Part shown: positions 25,125-33,696 of the stretch, in pieces
How positions within the stretch are numbered: the stretch's first letter is position 1
Layout of the letters: each line of letters opens with the position of its first letter
Assembly: GCF_018967845.1 (NCBI RefSeq)
Contig: NZ_JAHLZZ010000001.1
Location: 3,658,001 to 3,722,000, forward strand
Reading direction: 5' to 3'
Length of the DNA: 64,000 nucleotides
Origin: Hymenobacter siberiensis
GTDB lineage: Bacteria > Bacteroidota > Bacteroidia > Cytophagales > Hymenobacteraceae
Made by a program: the position numbers and the translations under genes
The notes under the pieces: model-generated
Database searches by the model: none
Told to the model about the DNA's origin: nothing
Seen by the model: only the letters and a program-made list of their open reading frames with translations

Positions 25125-27206
25125 TTGCTGACTACTTCCTATTCTTCCTGGTTTATCCTGCTCTGCCTGGCCGTGGGCGCGGGCTACGCGGCCCTGCAGT
25201 ACTCGGCCAAAGCCCCGTGGAGCAAGCAGCGCAACTACGCGCTGGCCGCCCTGCGCTTCGCTGTAGTGAGCTTTTTGTGCTACCTGCTGCTGGCCCCGTT
25301 CATCAAAACCACCACCACGCGTACCGAAGCGCCCACGCTGGTGCTGGCCATCGATAACTCGCAGTCGGTGGAGCTGTTCACCCCCAAAAACGTGCTGGGC
25401 CAGGCCACCACCGGCCTCGCCCGGCTGGCCGAAACCCTAAGAGGCAAAGGCTTCACCATCGAAACCCGAACGCTGACGCCCGCGCCTGGCCGCCCGGACC
25501 GGCCTGATTCGCTGCGCTTTTCCGCCGCCACTTCCGACCTCGACCAGCTGCTCAGCAGCACCCGCGAGGCCTACGACGGCCGCAACCTGGCCGGCGTGGT
25601 GCTCCTCAGCGACGGCCTCGTGAACCAGGGCCGCAGCCCCGCTTATTCGGAATTCAACTTCCCGATTTACACCGTGGCCGTGGGCGACACCGTGCCCAAG
25701 CGCGACCTGCGCCTGACCGGCCTCACCTACAACCGCGTGGCCTTCAGCGGCAATAAATTTCCCATTGAGGCTGAATTGGGTTTCGAAGGCTACGCCGGCG
25801 GCGCGGCCACGATAGAGCTGCGCGAGGGCAGCCGCGTGCTCGACAGCCACCGCGTGGCCCTGCCCGCCGGCCGGCGGCGGGTGCGCACTACCTTCCAGCT
25901 CACCGCGCCCGCGCCCGGCAAGCGTCGCTACGAGGTGCGCATTGTGCCCCAGCCCGGCGAGTTTACCGAGCTGAACAACGAGCGCACGGCCTTCATCGAA
26001 GTCGTGAAGGGCAAGCTGCGCGTGCTGCTGGCCGGCGCGGCCCCGCACCCCGACCTGAAAGCCCTGCGCGCCGCCATTCTGGCCAACGACAACTTCGACC
26101 TCACCCTGGCCCTGCCCGGCGTGCAGCCGCTCAGGGCCGATGCCGATTTCGACGTGGCCATTCTGCACCAGCTGCCGGCCCAGGGCGGGCTGGGCAACGA
26201 GATTCTGGCCCAGGTGAAAGCCCGCAAAACGCCCGCTTTCTACATTTTGGGCGCACAGTCGGACCTACCGGCCTACAACCAGCTGGGCGCGGGCCTCACC
26301 ATTCAGCCGCGCGGGGCGCAGACCGATGAGGTGACGCCCGTACCCAATCCCGGCTTCGCCCGGTTTGCGACGGACGAGGAATCGACCCGCCGCTTTGCGC
26401 AGTACCCGCCCGCGCCGGTGCCGTTTGGCGACTACCGCCTTGGGGCCGGGGCCGAAGCCGCGCTCTGGCAGCGCGTGGGCCGCGTGCCCACCCAAAAGCC
26501 CCTGCTGGTTTTTGGAGGCCCAACGGACCGCCGCCAGGCCACGCTGCTCACCGATGGCAGCTGGCAATGGCGCTTGCAGGAAGCCGTGGAGCACGACAAC
26601 AAGCCCGAAGCCTACGACCGCCTCGTTATCCGGACGCTCCAGCTCCTCACCCAGAATGCCAACAAAAAGCGCCTCGACGTGTACCCCACGCAGGACGTAT
26701 TCGGCACCCAAGACGACGTGACCCTTGGGGCTGAAACCTACAATGCCGTCTTCGAGCGCCTCTACAACCAGCAAATCGACTTGGTTTTAACCGACGAAAA
26801 AAAGCAAGTCCGCCGTTTTTCTTTCGCCAACCCTGAGGACGGCTCGCCCCTGCACCTGGGGCCGCTGCCAGCCGGCCGCTACCGCATCCAGGCCCGCGCT
26901 ACGCTGGGCGGCCAGCCCCAGCAGGATGCGGGCGAGCTGCTGGTGCAGGCGCAGCCCCTGGAAGCCCTGGAGTCGAAAGCCGACCACAACCTGCTGGCGC
27001 AAATCGCGCGCCGCAGCGGCGCCCAGCTGTACTACCCGGCGCAAATGGACAAGCTGGCCCAGGACATCATCAAGGCTAACTACAAGCCGGTGATTACGGC
27101 CGAGGAAGATTTGAAGGATTTAATCAATCTGAAGTGGATTTTCTTCGTGATTCTGGGCTTTTTGACGGTAGAATGGGCCGTGCGGAAGTATTCGGGCAGC
27201 GTGTAA
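25125..27206 (+). CDS. Membrane protein with VWA-like domain
   Basis: 693-aa protein with two N-terminal membrane helices (about 8-28 and 38-62), a VWA-like domain with a MIDAS-type DxSxS (LVLAIDNSQSVELF, about residues 72-85) and VVLLSDGLVNQG, a long extracellular region of beta-type domains (FPIEAELGFEGYAGG; LRVLLAGAAPHPDLKALRAA), and a C-terminal helix WIFFVILGFLTVEWAVRKY. This layout is typical of uncharacterised Bacteroidetes proteins related to the BatA/BatB group. The start is TTG 25125; no ATG lies close by. It stands alone. Confidence 0.75.
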   Translation: MLTTSYSSWFILLCLAVGAGYAALQYSAKAPWSKQRNYALAALRFAVVSFLCYLLLAPFIKTTTTRTEAPTLVLAIDNSQSVELFTPKNVLGQATTGLARLAETLRGKGFTIETRTLTPAPGRPDRPDSLRFSAATSDLDQLLSSTREAYDGRNLAGVVLLSDGLVNQGRSPAYSEFNFPIYTVAVGDTVPKRDLRLTGLTYNRVAFSGNKFPIEAELGFEGYAGGAATIELREGSRVLDSHRVALPAGRRRVRTTFQLTAPAPGKRRYEVRIVPQPGEFTELNNERTAFIEVVKGKLRVLLAGAAPHPDLKALRAAILANDNFDLTLALPGVQPLRADADFDVAILHQLPAQGGLGNEILAQVKARKTPAFYILGAQSDLPAYNQLGAGLTIQPRGAQTDEVTPVPNPGFARFATDEESTRRFAQYPPAPVPFGDYRLGAGAEAALWQRVGRVPTQKPLLVFGGPTDRRQATLLTDGSWQWRLQEAVEHDNKPEAYDRLVIRTLQLLTQNANKKRLDVYPTQDVFGTQDDVTLGAETYNAVFERLYNQQIDLVLTDEKKQVRRFSFANPEDGSPLHLGPLPAGRYRIQARATLGGQPQQDAGELLVQAQPLEALESKADHNLLAQIARRSGAQLYYPAQMDKLAQDIIKANYKPVITAEEDLKDLINLKWIFFVILGFLTVEWAVRKYSGSV

Positions 27207-27208
27207 CT

Positions 27209-27280
27209 GTGCGGTAAGCTTTAGCTTACCGTGGCGAGTTTGAGTGCATGAAACAGACGGCAAGCTAAAGCTTACCGCAC
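27209..27280. repeat. Inverted repeat with self-palindromic arms
   Basis: Arms at 27209-27227 and 27262-27280 (GTGCGGTAAGCTTTAGCTT and its reverse complement). Each arm is part of a smaller palindrome (CGGTAAGCTTTAGCTTACCG). It follows directly on the VWA-like gene and may end its transcript. Confidence 0.75.
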
Positions 27281-27337
27281 ATTCAATAAAGCAAAGCAGC
27301 TGCCGCTACGTCTTCCCTCCTACATCACCGAACCAAC

Positions 27338-28015
27338 ATGAACCTACGAGTTATTCTCACCGGAGCCACCGGCATGGTGGGCGAGGGCGTTCTGCTCGAA
27401 TGCCTGCAGAACCCCGTCGTGGCGCACGTACTGGTGCTCACGCGCAGGCCCACTGGCCGCACCCACCCCAAAATGGCCGAGCTGCTGGTGCCTGACCTGT
27501 CCAACCTCAGCGCCGTAGAAAGCCAGCTGACGGGCTACAATGCCTGTTTTTTCTGCGCGGGCGTGTCATCGGTGGGCATTTCGAAGGAAGAATACGAGCG
27601 CATCACCCACGACATGACGCTGGCCGTGGGCAAAACCCTGCTGCGCCTCAACCCGGAGATTACGTTCATATACGTATCCGGCGCGGGCACCGACAGCCGC
27701 CAAACCAGCCGCCAGCACTGGGCCCGCGTGAAGGGCCGCACCGAAAACGAGCTACTGGCCCTGCCCTTCCGCGCCGCTTACATGTTCCGGCCGGGCTTTA
27801 TGAAAGCTACTACCGGCCAGCGAAACATTCTCAAGTGGTACGGGGCCATTGCCTGGCTCTATCCCATGGCCCGCAAGCTGGCCCCGAACTTCGTGAGTAC
27901 CATGCAGGAGGTGGGCCGGGCCATGATAAACGCGGCCGACTTCGGCTACTCCAAACCGGTGCTCGAAGTGCGCGACATCGTGGCGCTGGCCCAGGCCAAA
28001 TCAGTTAAGCATTAG
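27338..28015 (+). CDS. NAD(P)-binding Rossmann-fold protein
   Basis: 225-aa SDR-like protein with a dinucleotide loop VILTGATGMVGEGVL (5-19) and an atypical SDR layout (YVSGAGTDS, then HWARVKGRTENELL with a possible Lys). It resembles the HTATIP2/YbjT-like group, whose substrates are mostly unknown. No membrane segment. It precedes an MBL-fold hydrolase gene by 82 bases on the same strand. Confidence 0.8.
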   Translation: MNLRVILTGATGMVGEGVLLECLQNPVVAHVLVLTRRPTGRTHPKMAELLVPDLSNLSAVESQLTGYNACFFCAGVSSVGISKEEYERITHDMTLAVGKTLLRLNPEITFIYVSGAGTDSRQTSRQHWARVKGRTENELLALPFRAAYMFRPGFMKATTGQRNILKWYGAIAWLYPMARKLAPNFVSTMQEVGRAMINAADFGYSKPVLEVRDIVALAQAKSVKH

Positions 28016-28097
28016 GCGTTGAAAGTGAAGGGTCGAAACCGGATGGCGCGGCTTTCCCCAATTCTTCCCTCTTAACACCTAACTTTTAACTTTCCCT

Positions 28098-29225
28098 GTG
28101 CCCAAACCCCTAAAAAAAATCCTTGTGACAACCGGCGGCATTCTCGGCACCCTGCTAGTGGCAGTGGTAGCGTTCACGGGCCTCAGCCCGCAGCTGGGCG
28201 GCACGCCTACCAAAGCCGACCGGGCCATTTACGCCAAATCGGGCCATTACAATGCGCAAGCGGGCCAATTTGTGAACCTGATTCCGACCCGGCAAATGAC
28301 GGGCAGCAGCATACCGGCGGTGATGTGGAAATTCCTGTTTCATAAATCACCCCAGGCCGCCCCACCCGGCCCGCTGCCCCAGCAGCCCCTCGATTCGCTG
28401 GCCATCACCCAAAAAACGCCCGAAATGGTGCGCGTCACGTGGTTCGGCCACTCGGCCAGCCTGCTCGAAATAGCGGGCCAGAACATTCTGCTCGACCCCA
28501 TGCTCGGCGTGAAAATGGGCCCCGTGAGCTGGGCCACGCCCAAGCGCTACAACCCCGCGCTGGCCATTACGCCCGAGAAGCTGCCCTACATCGCCGCCGT
28601 CCTGATTTCGCACGACCATTACGACCACCTCGACTACGAAACCATTCGCAAAATCAAGGACAAGGTGGGCCGGTTCTACGTGCCGCTGGGCATTGGGCCG
28701 CACCTACGGGCGTGGGGCGTGGCCCCGGCGCACATCACCGAAATGAACTGGGGCGACAGCGTGCGGCTGCCCGGCCTCACGCTGCGCTGCACGCCCAGCC
28801 GGCACTTTTCGGGCCGGGGCCTCACCAATCGGAACTCCACGCTCTGGTGCTCCTGGGTGGTGCAAACGCCTACCAAGCGGGTTTTATATACCGGCGATGG
28901 CGGCTACGGGCCGCATTTTGCCGCCATCGGCCGGCAGTATGGGCCGTTCGATTTGGCCCTGGTGGAATGCGGACAGTACAACGAGAGTTGGGCCGACATT
29001 CACATGGTGCCCGAGCAAAGCGTGCAGGCCGCCCGCGACGTGCGCGCCGCCGTGATGCTGCCCGTGCACTGGGGCGCGTTCACCGAATCGCTCCACGCCT
29101 GGAACGAACCCGTGACCCGTGCCACCGCCGAGGCCACGCGCCTGGGCCAGGTGATGACCACCCCGCACCTGGGCGAACCGGTAACTTTGGGGGCTGCGCT
29201 GCCGCAGACGCGGTGGTGGGAGTAA
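28098..29225 (+). CDS. MBL-fold metallohydrolase, NAPE-PLD-like
   Basis: 375-aa protein with an N-terminal membrane anchor (ILVTTGGILGTLLVAVVAF), then a metallo-beta-lactamase fold: WFGHSASLLEIAGQNILLDP, the zinc motif SHDHYDHLDYE, LRCTPSRHFSGRGL, TGDGGYGPHF and PVHWGAFTES. This order fits the group related to N-acylphosphatidylethanolamine phospholipase D and UlaG. The start is GTG 28098. A long inverted repeat follows the stop codon. Confidence 0.87.
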   Translation: MPKPLKKILVTTGGILGTLLVAVVAFTGLSPQLGGTPTKADRAIYAKSGHYNAQAGQFVNLIPTRQMTGSSIPAVMWKFLFHKSPQAAPPGPLPQQPLDSLAITQKTPEMVRVTWFGHSASLLEIAGQNILLDPMLGVKMGPVSWATPKRYNPALAITPEKLPYIAAVLISHDHYDHLDYETIRKIKDKVGRFYVPLGIGPHLRAWGVAPAHITEMNWGDSVRLPGLTLRCTPSRHFSGRGLTNRNSTLWCSWVVQTPTKRVLYTGDGGYGPHFAAIGRQYGPFDLALVECGQYNESWADIHMVPEQSVQAARDVRAAVMLPVHWGAFTESLHAWNEPVTRATAEATRLGQVMTTPHLGEPVTLGAALPQTRWWE

Positions 29226-29310
29226 CGCGGACTTTTAGTCCGCGACCGCGCCGCATTTCCCGGCAGTTCGCGCCTTCGTACCGTTCTTACTCGCGGACTA
29301 AAAGTCCGCG
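29226..29310. repeat. Inverted repeat, CGCGGACTTTTAGTCCGCG arms
   Basis: Arms at 29226-29244 and 29292-29310. Each arm is itself a near palindrome (CGCGGACT / AGTCCGCG), so the element can form two small hairpins or one large one. It fills the gap between the hydrolase and pseudouridine synthase genes. Confidence 0.8.
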
Positions 29311-29315
29311 CTACT

Positions 29316-29903
29316 ATGCGTTATATCCTCCTCAATAAGCCCTACGAAGTCCTCACCCAGTTTACCGATGAGCACGGCCGCGCCACGCTCAAGGATTTCG
29401 TGCCCGTGCCCGACGTGTACCCCGTGGGCCGGCTCGATTTCGATAGCGAGGGCCTGCTCCTGCTCACCGACGACAAGCAGCTCCAACACCGCCTCAGCGA
29501 CCCTAAATTTAAAGTCCCGAAAACCTACTGGGCGCAGGTGGAAGGCACCGTTACAGATGAAGCCTTACAGCAGCTACGGCGCGGCGTGCCGATAAAAGAA
29601 GGCCTAACCGCCCCTGGCGAGGCGACCGAAATGCCCGAGCCGGCCGGCCTGTGGGCCCGCAACCCGCCGATTCGCTACCGGGCCAGCATTCCCGCCAGCT
29701 GGCTGGAAATCCGCATTTCGCAGGGCATGAACCGCCAGGTACGCAAGATGTGCGCCGCCGTGGGCCTACCCTGCCTGCGCCTGGTGCGGGCCGCCATCGG
29801 CCCGCTGGGATTAGGCGGATTACAGCCCGGCCAGTGGCGCGAGCTAACAGCGGCGGAAGTAGCTGAGCTGCGCAAAATATCGGGCGCGCCACGCCGTTAC
29901 TAG
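29316..29903 (+). CDS. rRNA pseudouridine synthase, RluE/RsuA family
   Basis: 195-aa pseudouridine synthase without an S4 domain, as in RluE. The catalytic Asp is in VGRLDFDSEGLLLLT, followed by KTYWAQVEG and the C-terminal QGMNRQVRKMCAAVGLPCLR. RluE modifies U2457 of 23S rRNA in E. coli; the site here is inferred. The next gene starts 16 bases downstream. Confidence 0.9.
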   Translation: MRYILLNKPYEVLTQFTDEHGRATLKDFVPVPDVYPVGRLDFDSEGLLLLTDDKQLQHRLSDPKFKVPKTYWAQVEGTVTDEALQQLRRGVPIKEGLTAPGEATEMPEPAGLWARNPPIRYRASIPASWLEIRISQGMNRQVRKMCAAVGLPCLRLVRAAIGPLGLGGLQPGQWRELTAAEVAELRKISGAPRRY

Positions 29904-29918
29904 GCGATTTTTCCGCTT

Positions 29919-30944
29919 ATGAGCCAACGTCAACCATCCCGCCGCCGCTGGCTGCTCCTGCTCCTGCTCCTGCTCCTCTTCGCCGCTTTTGGAGCCATGA
30001 ATGCCGTAGCCTTCTTCCACGCCTGGCGGTTCACCCACTTCTCCAACGAGCCCGGCCTGCACTCGCCTAACCCCGAGCAGCTCGGCCCCGGCCGGAAGGT
30101 GTGGCTGCTGCTCACCGGCATCCGCAACCCCAAGCCCCACAACGGCCCCAAACCCAGCTTCCCGGTCGAGACCGTAACCATTGCCAGCCCCAACGGCCCC
30201 CTCGAAGCCTGGCTGGCCCGCCCCGACAGTGGCCAGACGCGCGGCACCGTGGCCCTGTTTCACGGCTACACCAGCAGCAAGTCGCACCTCACCCACGAGG
30301 CCGGCTACTTCCGCCACCTCGGCTACAACGTGCTGCTCGTGGACCAGGCCGGCAATGGCAATTCAGCCGGTTTCCGCACCACCGTGGGCTACCACGAAGC
30401 TGATGACGTGGCGGCTACATTCCACTGGCTAAAAGACTCCACAAGTAAACCGTCAGGCTCCCCTCTCTTTTGGAGAGGGGCCGGGGGTGAGGTTCCGACG
30501 TCAGGTGAGGTGATTTTATATGGCGTGAGCATGGGCGCCGTAGCCATCCTCCGCGCCGAAGCCGAACTTGGCATCCGCCCCACCGCCAACATCCTGGAAT
30601 GCCCCTACGGCAACATGCGCCAGACGGCCTACAACCGCTTCGAATCCATGCACGTCCCCGGCTTTCCGATGGCCGATTTGCTGGTGTTCTGGGGCGGCGT
30701 GCAAAACGGGTTCTGGGCCTTCGGCCTCAACGCCGAGCACTACGCCAGCCAAATCCACACGCCTACCCTCCTGCTCTGGGGCACCGCCGACCCGCGCGTA
30801 ACCCGCACCGAAACCGAGGCCATCTTCACCCACCTCACCGGCCCCAAAGCCCGCCACGACTTTCATAACGTGGGCCACGAACCGTACTGGAAACGCTATC
30901 CAGCGGATTGGGAGCGGCAGACGCGGGCGTTTCTGGGGCGGTAA
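29919..30944 (+). CDS. Alpha/beta hydrolase carrying an in-frame repeat insertion
   Basis: 341-aa serine hydrolase with an N-terminal membrane segment (RRRWLLLLLLLLLFAAFG), LFHGYTSSKSHLTHEA (oxyanion region), the nucleophile elbow YGVSMGAVAIL, LLLWGTADPRVT (acid) and HNVGHEPYW (His). The unusual part is GSPLFWRGAGGEVP just before the nucleophile strand, encoded by a palindromic repeat at 30451-30505; without it the text would read SKPSGEVILYGVSMG, a normal approach to the elbow. Substrate unknown. It closely follows the pseudouridine synthase gene. Confidence 0.85.
   Translation: MSQRQPSRRRWLLLLLLLLLFAAFGAMNAVAFFHAWRFTHFSNEPGLHSPNPEQLGPGRKVWLLLTGIRNPKPHNGPKPSFPVETVTIASPNGPLEAWLARPDSGQTRGTVALFHGYTSSKSHLTHEAGYFRHLGYNVLLVDQAGNGNSAGFRTTVGYHEADDVAATFHWLKDSTSKPSGSPLFWRGAGGEVPTSGEVILYGVSMGAVAILRAEAELGIRPTANILECPYGNMRQTAYNRFESMHVPGFPMADLLVFWGGVQNGFWAFGLNAEHYASQIHTPTLLLWGTADPRVTRTETEAIFTHLTGPKARHDFHNVGHEPYWKRYPADWERQTRAFLGR
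30451..30505. repeat. Palindromic repeat inserted in a coding region, with 7-bp direct repeats
   Basis: A core containing CCCCTCTCTTTTGGAGAGGGG followed by CCGGGGGTGAGGTTCCGA is flanked by CGTCAGG at 30451-30457 and 30499-30505. Core plus one direct repeat is 48 bases (16 codons), so the reading frame is kept. The hairpin text is of the kind dispersed between genes in this bacterial group. Confidence 0.8.
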
Positions 30945-31265
30945 GTCACCCGATTCGTCGTTATTCGCTGCATGGAATTATTACAACGCCTTCAACGCTG
31001 GTATACTATTCACTGTGACGGAGATTGGGAACACAAATACGGAGTTTCAATTTCAACTTTAGACAACCCTGGATGGGATGTCAAAATCAATTTGGAAGAC
31101 ACATGTTTGCGCAATGCGCAACTAGAGTACAAGTTGATTGAGCGCAGCCCTACAAACTGGATTGGATGCACTGTTAAAGATGGAAGCTTCAATGGAATTG
31201 GTGGGCCAGAGAATCTTTCGGAGATACTGACCTATTTCTTAGACGAATTCTTACCTGAACATATC

Positions 31266-32180
31266 GAAGCTGTTTAGAAAGTCAAAGGACTCCCAAAAAA
31301 GCGCGAAATTTGAGGTGTAACACTCCTTTTTTCGCATTTTAATGGAAGTCCTGTCCAAAGATATGATTCGCCAATGGATTCTGCCCGCGCTCACCTTCTC
31401 CGCCCATGGCCGCCCCTCGATCGTGGAGCCGGCCGAGTTGGTGGAAGCCATTCTCTACAAACTCAAAAGCGGCTGTCAATGGCGATTATTGCCTGTTAAA
31501 CAGTTTTTTACGGGCGCATCGCTGACCTGGCAGGGCGTGTACGCCCGCTTTAATGCGTGGCGCAAGGACGGGTCCTGGCAAGGGGTATGGCTCCGCTTGT
31601 TGCGCGAAAACGGGGCCCATCTGGACTGTTCCAGCGTCCAACTCGACGGCAGCCACACGCCCGCCAAGAACGGCGGGGAGGCCGTCGGCTATCAGGGCCG
31701 CAAGAAAGCCCGTACCACCACAGCCCTCTTCTTGGCCGATAACCGGGGACAGCCGCTGGCCTGCGCCAGCCCGCAGGCGGGCAACCACCACGACACCCAC
31801 CAGCTCAACGCCTTGTTCGGGGAAATCTGCGCCTCGCTCGAAGCGGCCAATATTCCCGTCGCCGGGCTGTTTCTGAACGCCGACAAAGCCTTTGACACCC
31901 AAGGCTTTCGTCAGGAATGCGCCCGGCGCGACATCGAGGCCAACATTCCCCGCAACCGCCGCGCCGCCGACTGGCAGACCGACGACGACACCTTTTTCGA
32001 TCCCGAACTCTACCGCCGCCGCGTCGTGGTCGAACACGCCAACGCTTGGCTCGACGGCTTTAAAACGTTGCTCGTGCGCTACGAAACCAGCGTCGGCAAT
32101 TGGCTGGCCTGGCACTGGCTCGCCTTTGTCGTCATCTTTTTGCGAAAAATCAACCAAAAGCCGACTTTCTAAACAGCTTC
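31266..32180 (+). mobile_element. IS5-type insertion sequence (915 bp)
   Basis: Bounded by 18-base perfect inverted repeats GAAGCTGTTTAGAAAGTC (31266-31283) and its reverse complement (32163-32180); candidate duplication ATC at 31263-31265 and 32181-32183. A shorter repeat with a 4-base AGCT duplication is also possible because AGCT is palindromic. Contains one intact transposase gene. Confidence 0.88.
31342..32172 (+). CDS. IS5-type transposase (276 aa)
   Basis: Single-frame DDE transposase with the DUF4096-like N-terminal part (RPSIVEPAELVEAILYKLKS) and the catalytic triad in LDGSHTPAKNGG, LFLNADKAFDT and VVVEHANAWLDGFK. No frameshift, so probably functional. It differs from the transposase at 18913-19811, so the window holds two separate IS5-type elements. 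Confidence 0.92.
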   Translation: MEVLSKDMIRQWILPALTFSAHGRPSIVEPAELVEAILYKLKSGCQWRLLPVKQFFTGASLTWQGVYARFNAWRKDGSWQGVWLRLLRENGAHLDCSSVQLDGSHTPAKNGGEAVGYQGRKKARTTTALFLADNRGQPLACASPQAGNHHDTHQLNALFGEICASLEAANIPVAGLFLNADKAFDTQGFRQECARRDIEANIPRNRRAADWQTDDDTFFDPELYRRRVVVEHANAWLDGFKTLLVRYETSVGNWLAWHWLAFVVIFLRKINQKPTF

Positions 32181-32273
32181 ATCGACTCAGAATTTACATA
32201 CCCTTTGCATCTCCCTATGCTTGCACATAAAGGACAATTGTGGTTAAAAGCTGATGCAAGTGTTGTATCCGAG

Positions 32274-33474
32274 AACTCTACCCTACTAAATTTTAGGGCA
32301 TAAAAACGGGGCAGCCCGACCTTTGGGGTTCCAACCACCAAAAACCCGTTCTGCCCCGTGAAGCAACACTTCGCTGCCAAAATTACGACGCTTTTGCAAC
32401 AGGCCCCGTTTGTGGGCCACTTGTCCCGCCAAAAGTTTGTGGGCCAGTTTATTCTTGGCCTGATAAAGAGCCGCAACGTGCAATTCGGCGAGGTGGCCCA
32501 GCACCTCAATGACGCGGCCAAGCCCGCCTCGAACGAAACGCGCATTCAGGACTTTTTCCGCGAAGTAGACCTCAATTACGTACTGTTGGCCAGACTTTTA
32601 CTGAGTTTGTTGCCTGCGCAGGGCAAGCTGCGCTTATGCCTCGACCGCACGGAGTGGGACTTCGGCCAGTGCCAGGTGAACATCCTGCTCGTCACCGTCG
32701 GCACGGGCGAGGTCCACGTGCCCCTTTATTGGCACCTACTCGACAACCGCAGCGGCAACTCCAACGCCGCCGACCGCATCGCCGTGCTCGAAAAATGCGT
32801 GGCCTTGCTGGGCAAAGACCGCATCGGCCTGGTCGTGGGCGACCGGGAATTTGTCGGCCATGCGTGGTTCAAGTGGCTCAAAGACAACGGGCTTAATTTT
32901 GTCATGCGCCTGCCCAAGCACCACTGCCTGACCCACGCCGACGGCCGGCGGCAGGCCGTGGCCGACCTGGGCCTGGTGCCGGGGCAGGTGCGCCGCTTCG
33001 CTCACGTGCAGGTCGACGGGGTTTGGGGGCAGGTCTGGGTCAAGGCCGTGGCGGCGGACGCGTTTGTCTTCCTGTTTGCCACGGCCGGCCTGAACCACCT
33101 CGAGCAACTCTATGCCAAGCGCTGGACGATTGAGCAATGCTTTCAAAATCTGAAAGGGCGGGGCTTTAACCTGGAAGCCACCCACTTGCGCTGTTTCCAA
33201 AAGCTGCGCAAGCTCGTGGCCCTGGTCAGCCTGGCCTACGCGTTTTGTCTGGGCGTGGGCGCGGCCGCCCACGGCGGCCGCCAGCCCATTGCCCGCAAAA
33301 ACCACGGCTACCGGGCCGCCAGCCTGAGCCGCCACGGCCTCAATCTGCTCCGCCAACTCGCCCGCCCGCTGACCCTGCCCGAGGACCCATTGGCCTGCTT
33401 GGTTGAAACGCTACTGAACTGGATTACGAGGCAACTTGCTAAAAATCAATTACTAAAAATAGTAGGGTAGAGTA
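32274..33474 (+). mobile_element. IS4-type insertion sequence (1201 bp)
   Basis: 15-base inverted repeats with one mismatch: AACTCTACCCTACTA at 32274-32288 and the reverse complement of TACTCTACCCTACTA at 33460-33474. Flanked by the 9-base direct repeat GTATCCGAG (32265-32273 and 33475-33483), a duplication size typical of IS4-like elements. Contains an intact transposase gene. Confidence 0.9.
32358..33470 (+). CDS. IS4-type transposase (370 aa)
   Basis: DDE transposase starting with GTG (VKQHFAAKITTLLQQ). The first Asp is in LCLDRTEWDFGQ, the second in LVVGDREFVGHAWF, and the catalytic Glu sits in the IS4 signature YAKRWTIEQCFQNLKGRGF (Y-(2)-R-(3)-E-(6)-K pattern). Full length, no stop or frameshift. 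Confidence 0.92.
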   Translation: MKQHFAAKITTLLQQAPFVGHLSRQKFVGQFILGLIKSRNVQFGEVAQHLNDAAKPASNETRIQDFFREVDLNYVLLARLLLSLLPAQGKLRLCLDRTEWDFGQCQVNILLVTVGTGEVHVPLYWHLLDNRSGNSNAADRIAVLEKCVALLGKDRIGLVVGDREFVGHAWFKWLKDNGLNFVMRLPKHHCLTHADGRRQAVADLGLVPGQVRRFAHVQVDGVWGQVWVKAVAADAFVFLFATAGLNHLEQLYAKRWTIEQCFQNLKGRGFNLEATHLRCFQKLRKLVALVSLAYAFCLGVGAAAHGGRQPIARKNHGYRAASLSRHGLNLLRQLARPLTLPEDPLACLVETLLNWITRQLAKNQLLKIVG

Positions 33475-33696
33475 GTATCCGAGTCAACATTAAAAATTGT
33501 CTCTCTTTCTAATCCTTTACTTCCTAATTCCTATGAATGGAATCTAGACGCAGAAGCGGAGCTTTTGAATCAGATAGCATCCAACCTTTCTGATATGCGC
33601 CCCGCTTTTGAAGTAGGAGATGTAGTGGAGCCTACGGTATATCAATCACCGAACAATATGCTTCGCACTTTCTTAGTTGCGCCAGAGAAGAAATAA

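Larger units (their letters stand above)
30972..33696 (+). pseudogene. Imm53-type immunity gene interrupted by two insertion sequences
   Basis: The first 98 codons (30972-31265) match immunity protein 53: LQRWYTIHCDGDWEHKYGVS, ISTLDNPGWDVKINL, GGPENLSEILTYF. At codon 98 an IS5-type element (31266-32180) intervenes; the frame resumes at 32184 for 30 codons (DSEFTYPLHLPMLAHKGQLW...) until an IS4-type element (32274-33474), then resumes at 33484 for 70 codons to TAA 33694-33696 (STLKIVSLSNPLLPNSYEW... FLVAPEKK). Removing both elements and one copy of each duplication gives one open frame of 198 aa. Codon use is AT-rich, unlike the flanks. Imm53 is about 100 aa, so the rest is an extra domain or a fused gene. 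No toxin gene is adjacent. The truncated 101-aa frame ending at 31277 might still be expressed. Confidence 0.75.

Noticed and set aside
30972..31277. Calling the 101-aa frame an intact Imm53 gene
   Set aside because: The last codons (GAA GCT GTT TAG) belong to the IS5-type inverted repeat, and the original frame continues beyond both elements.
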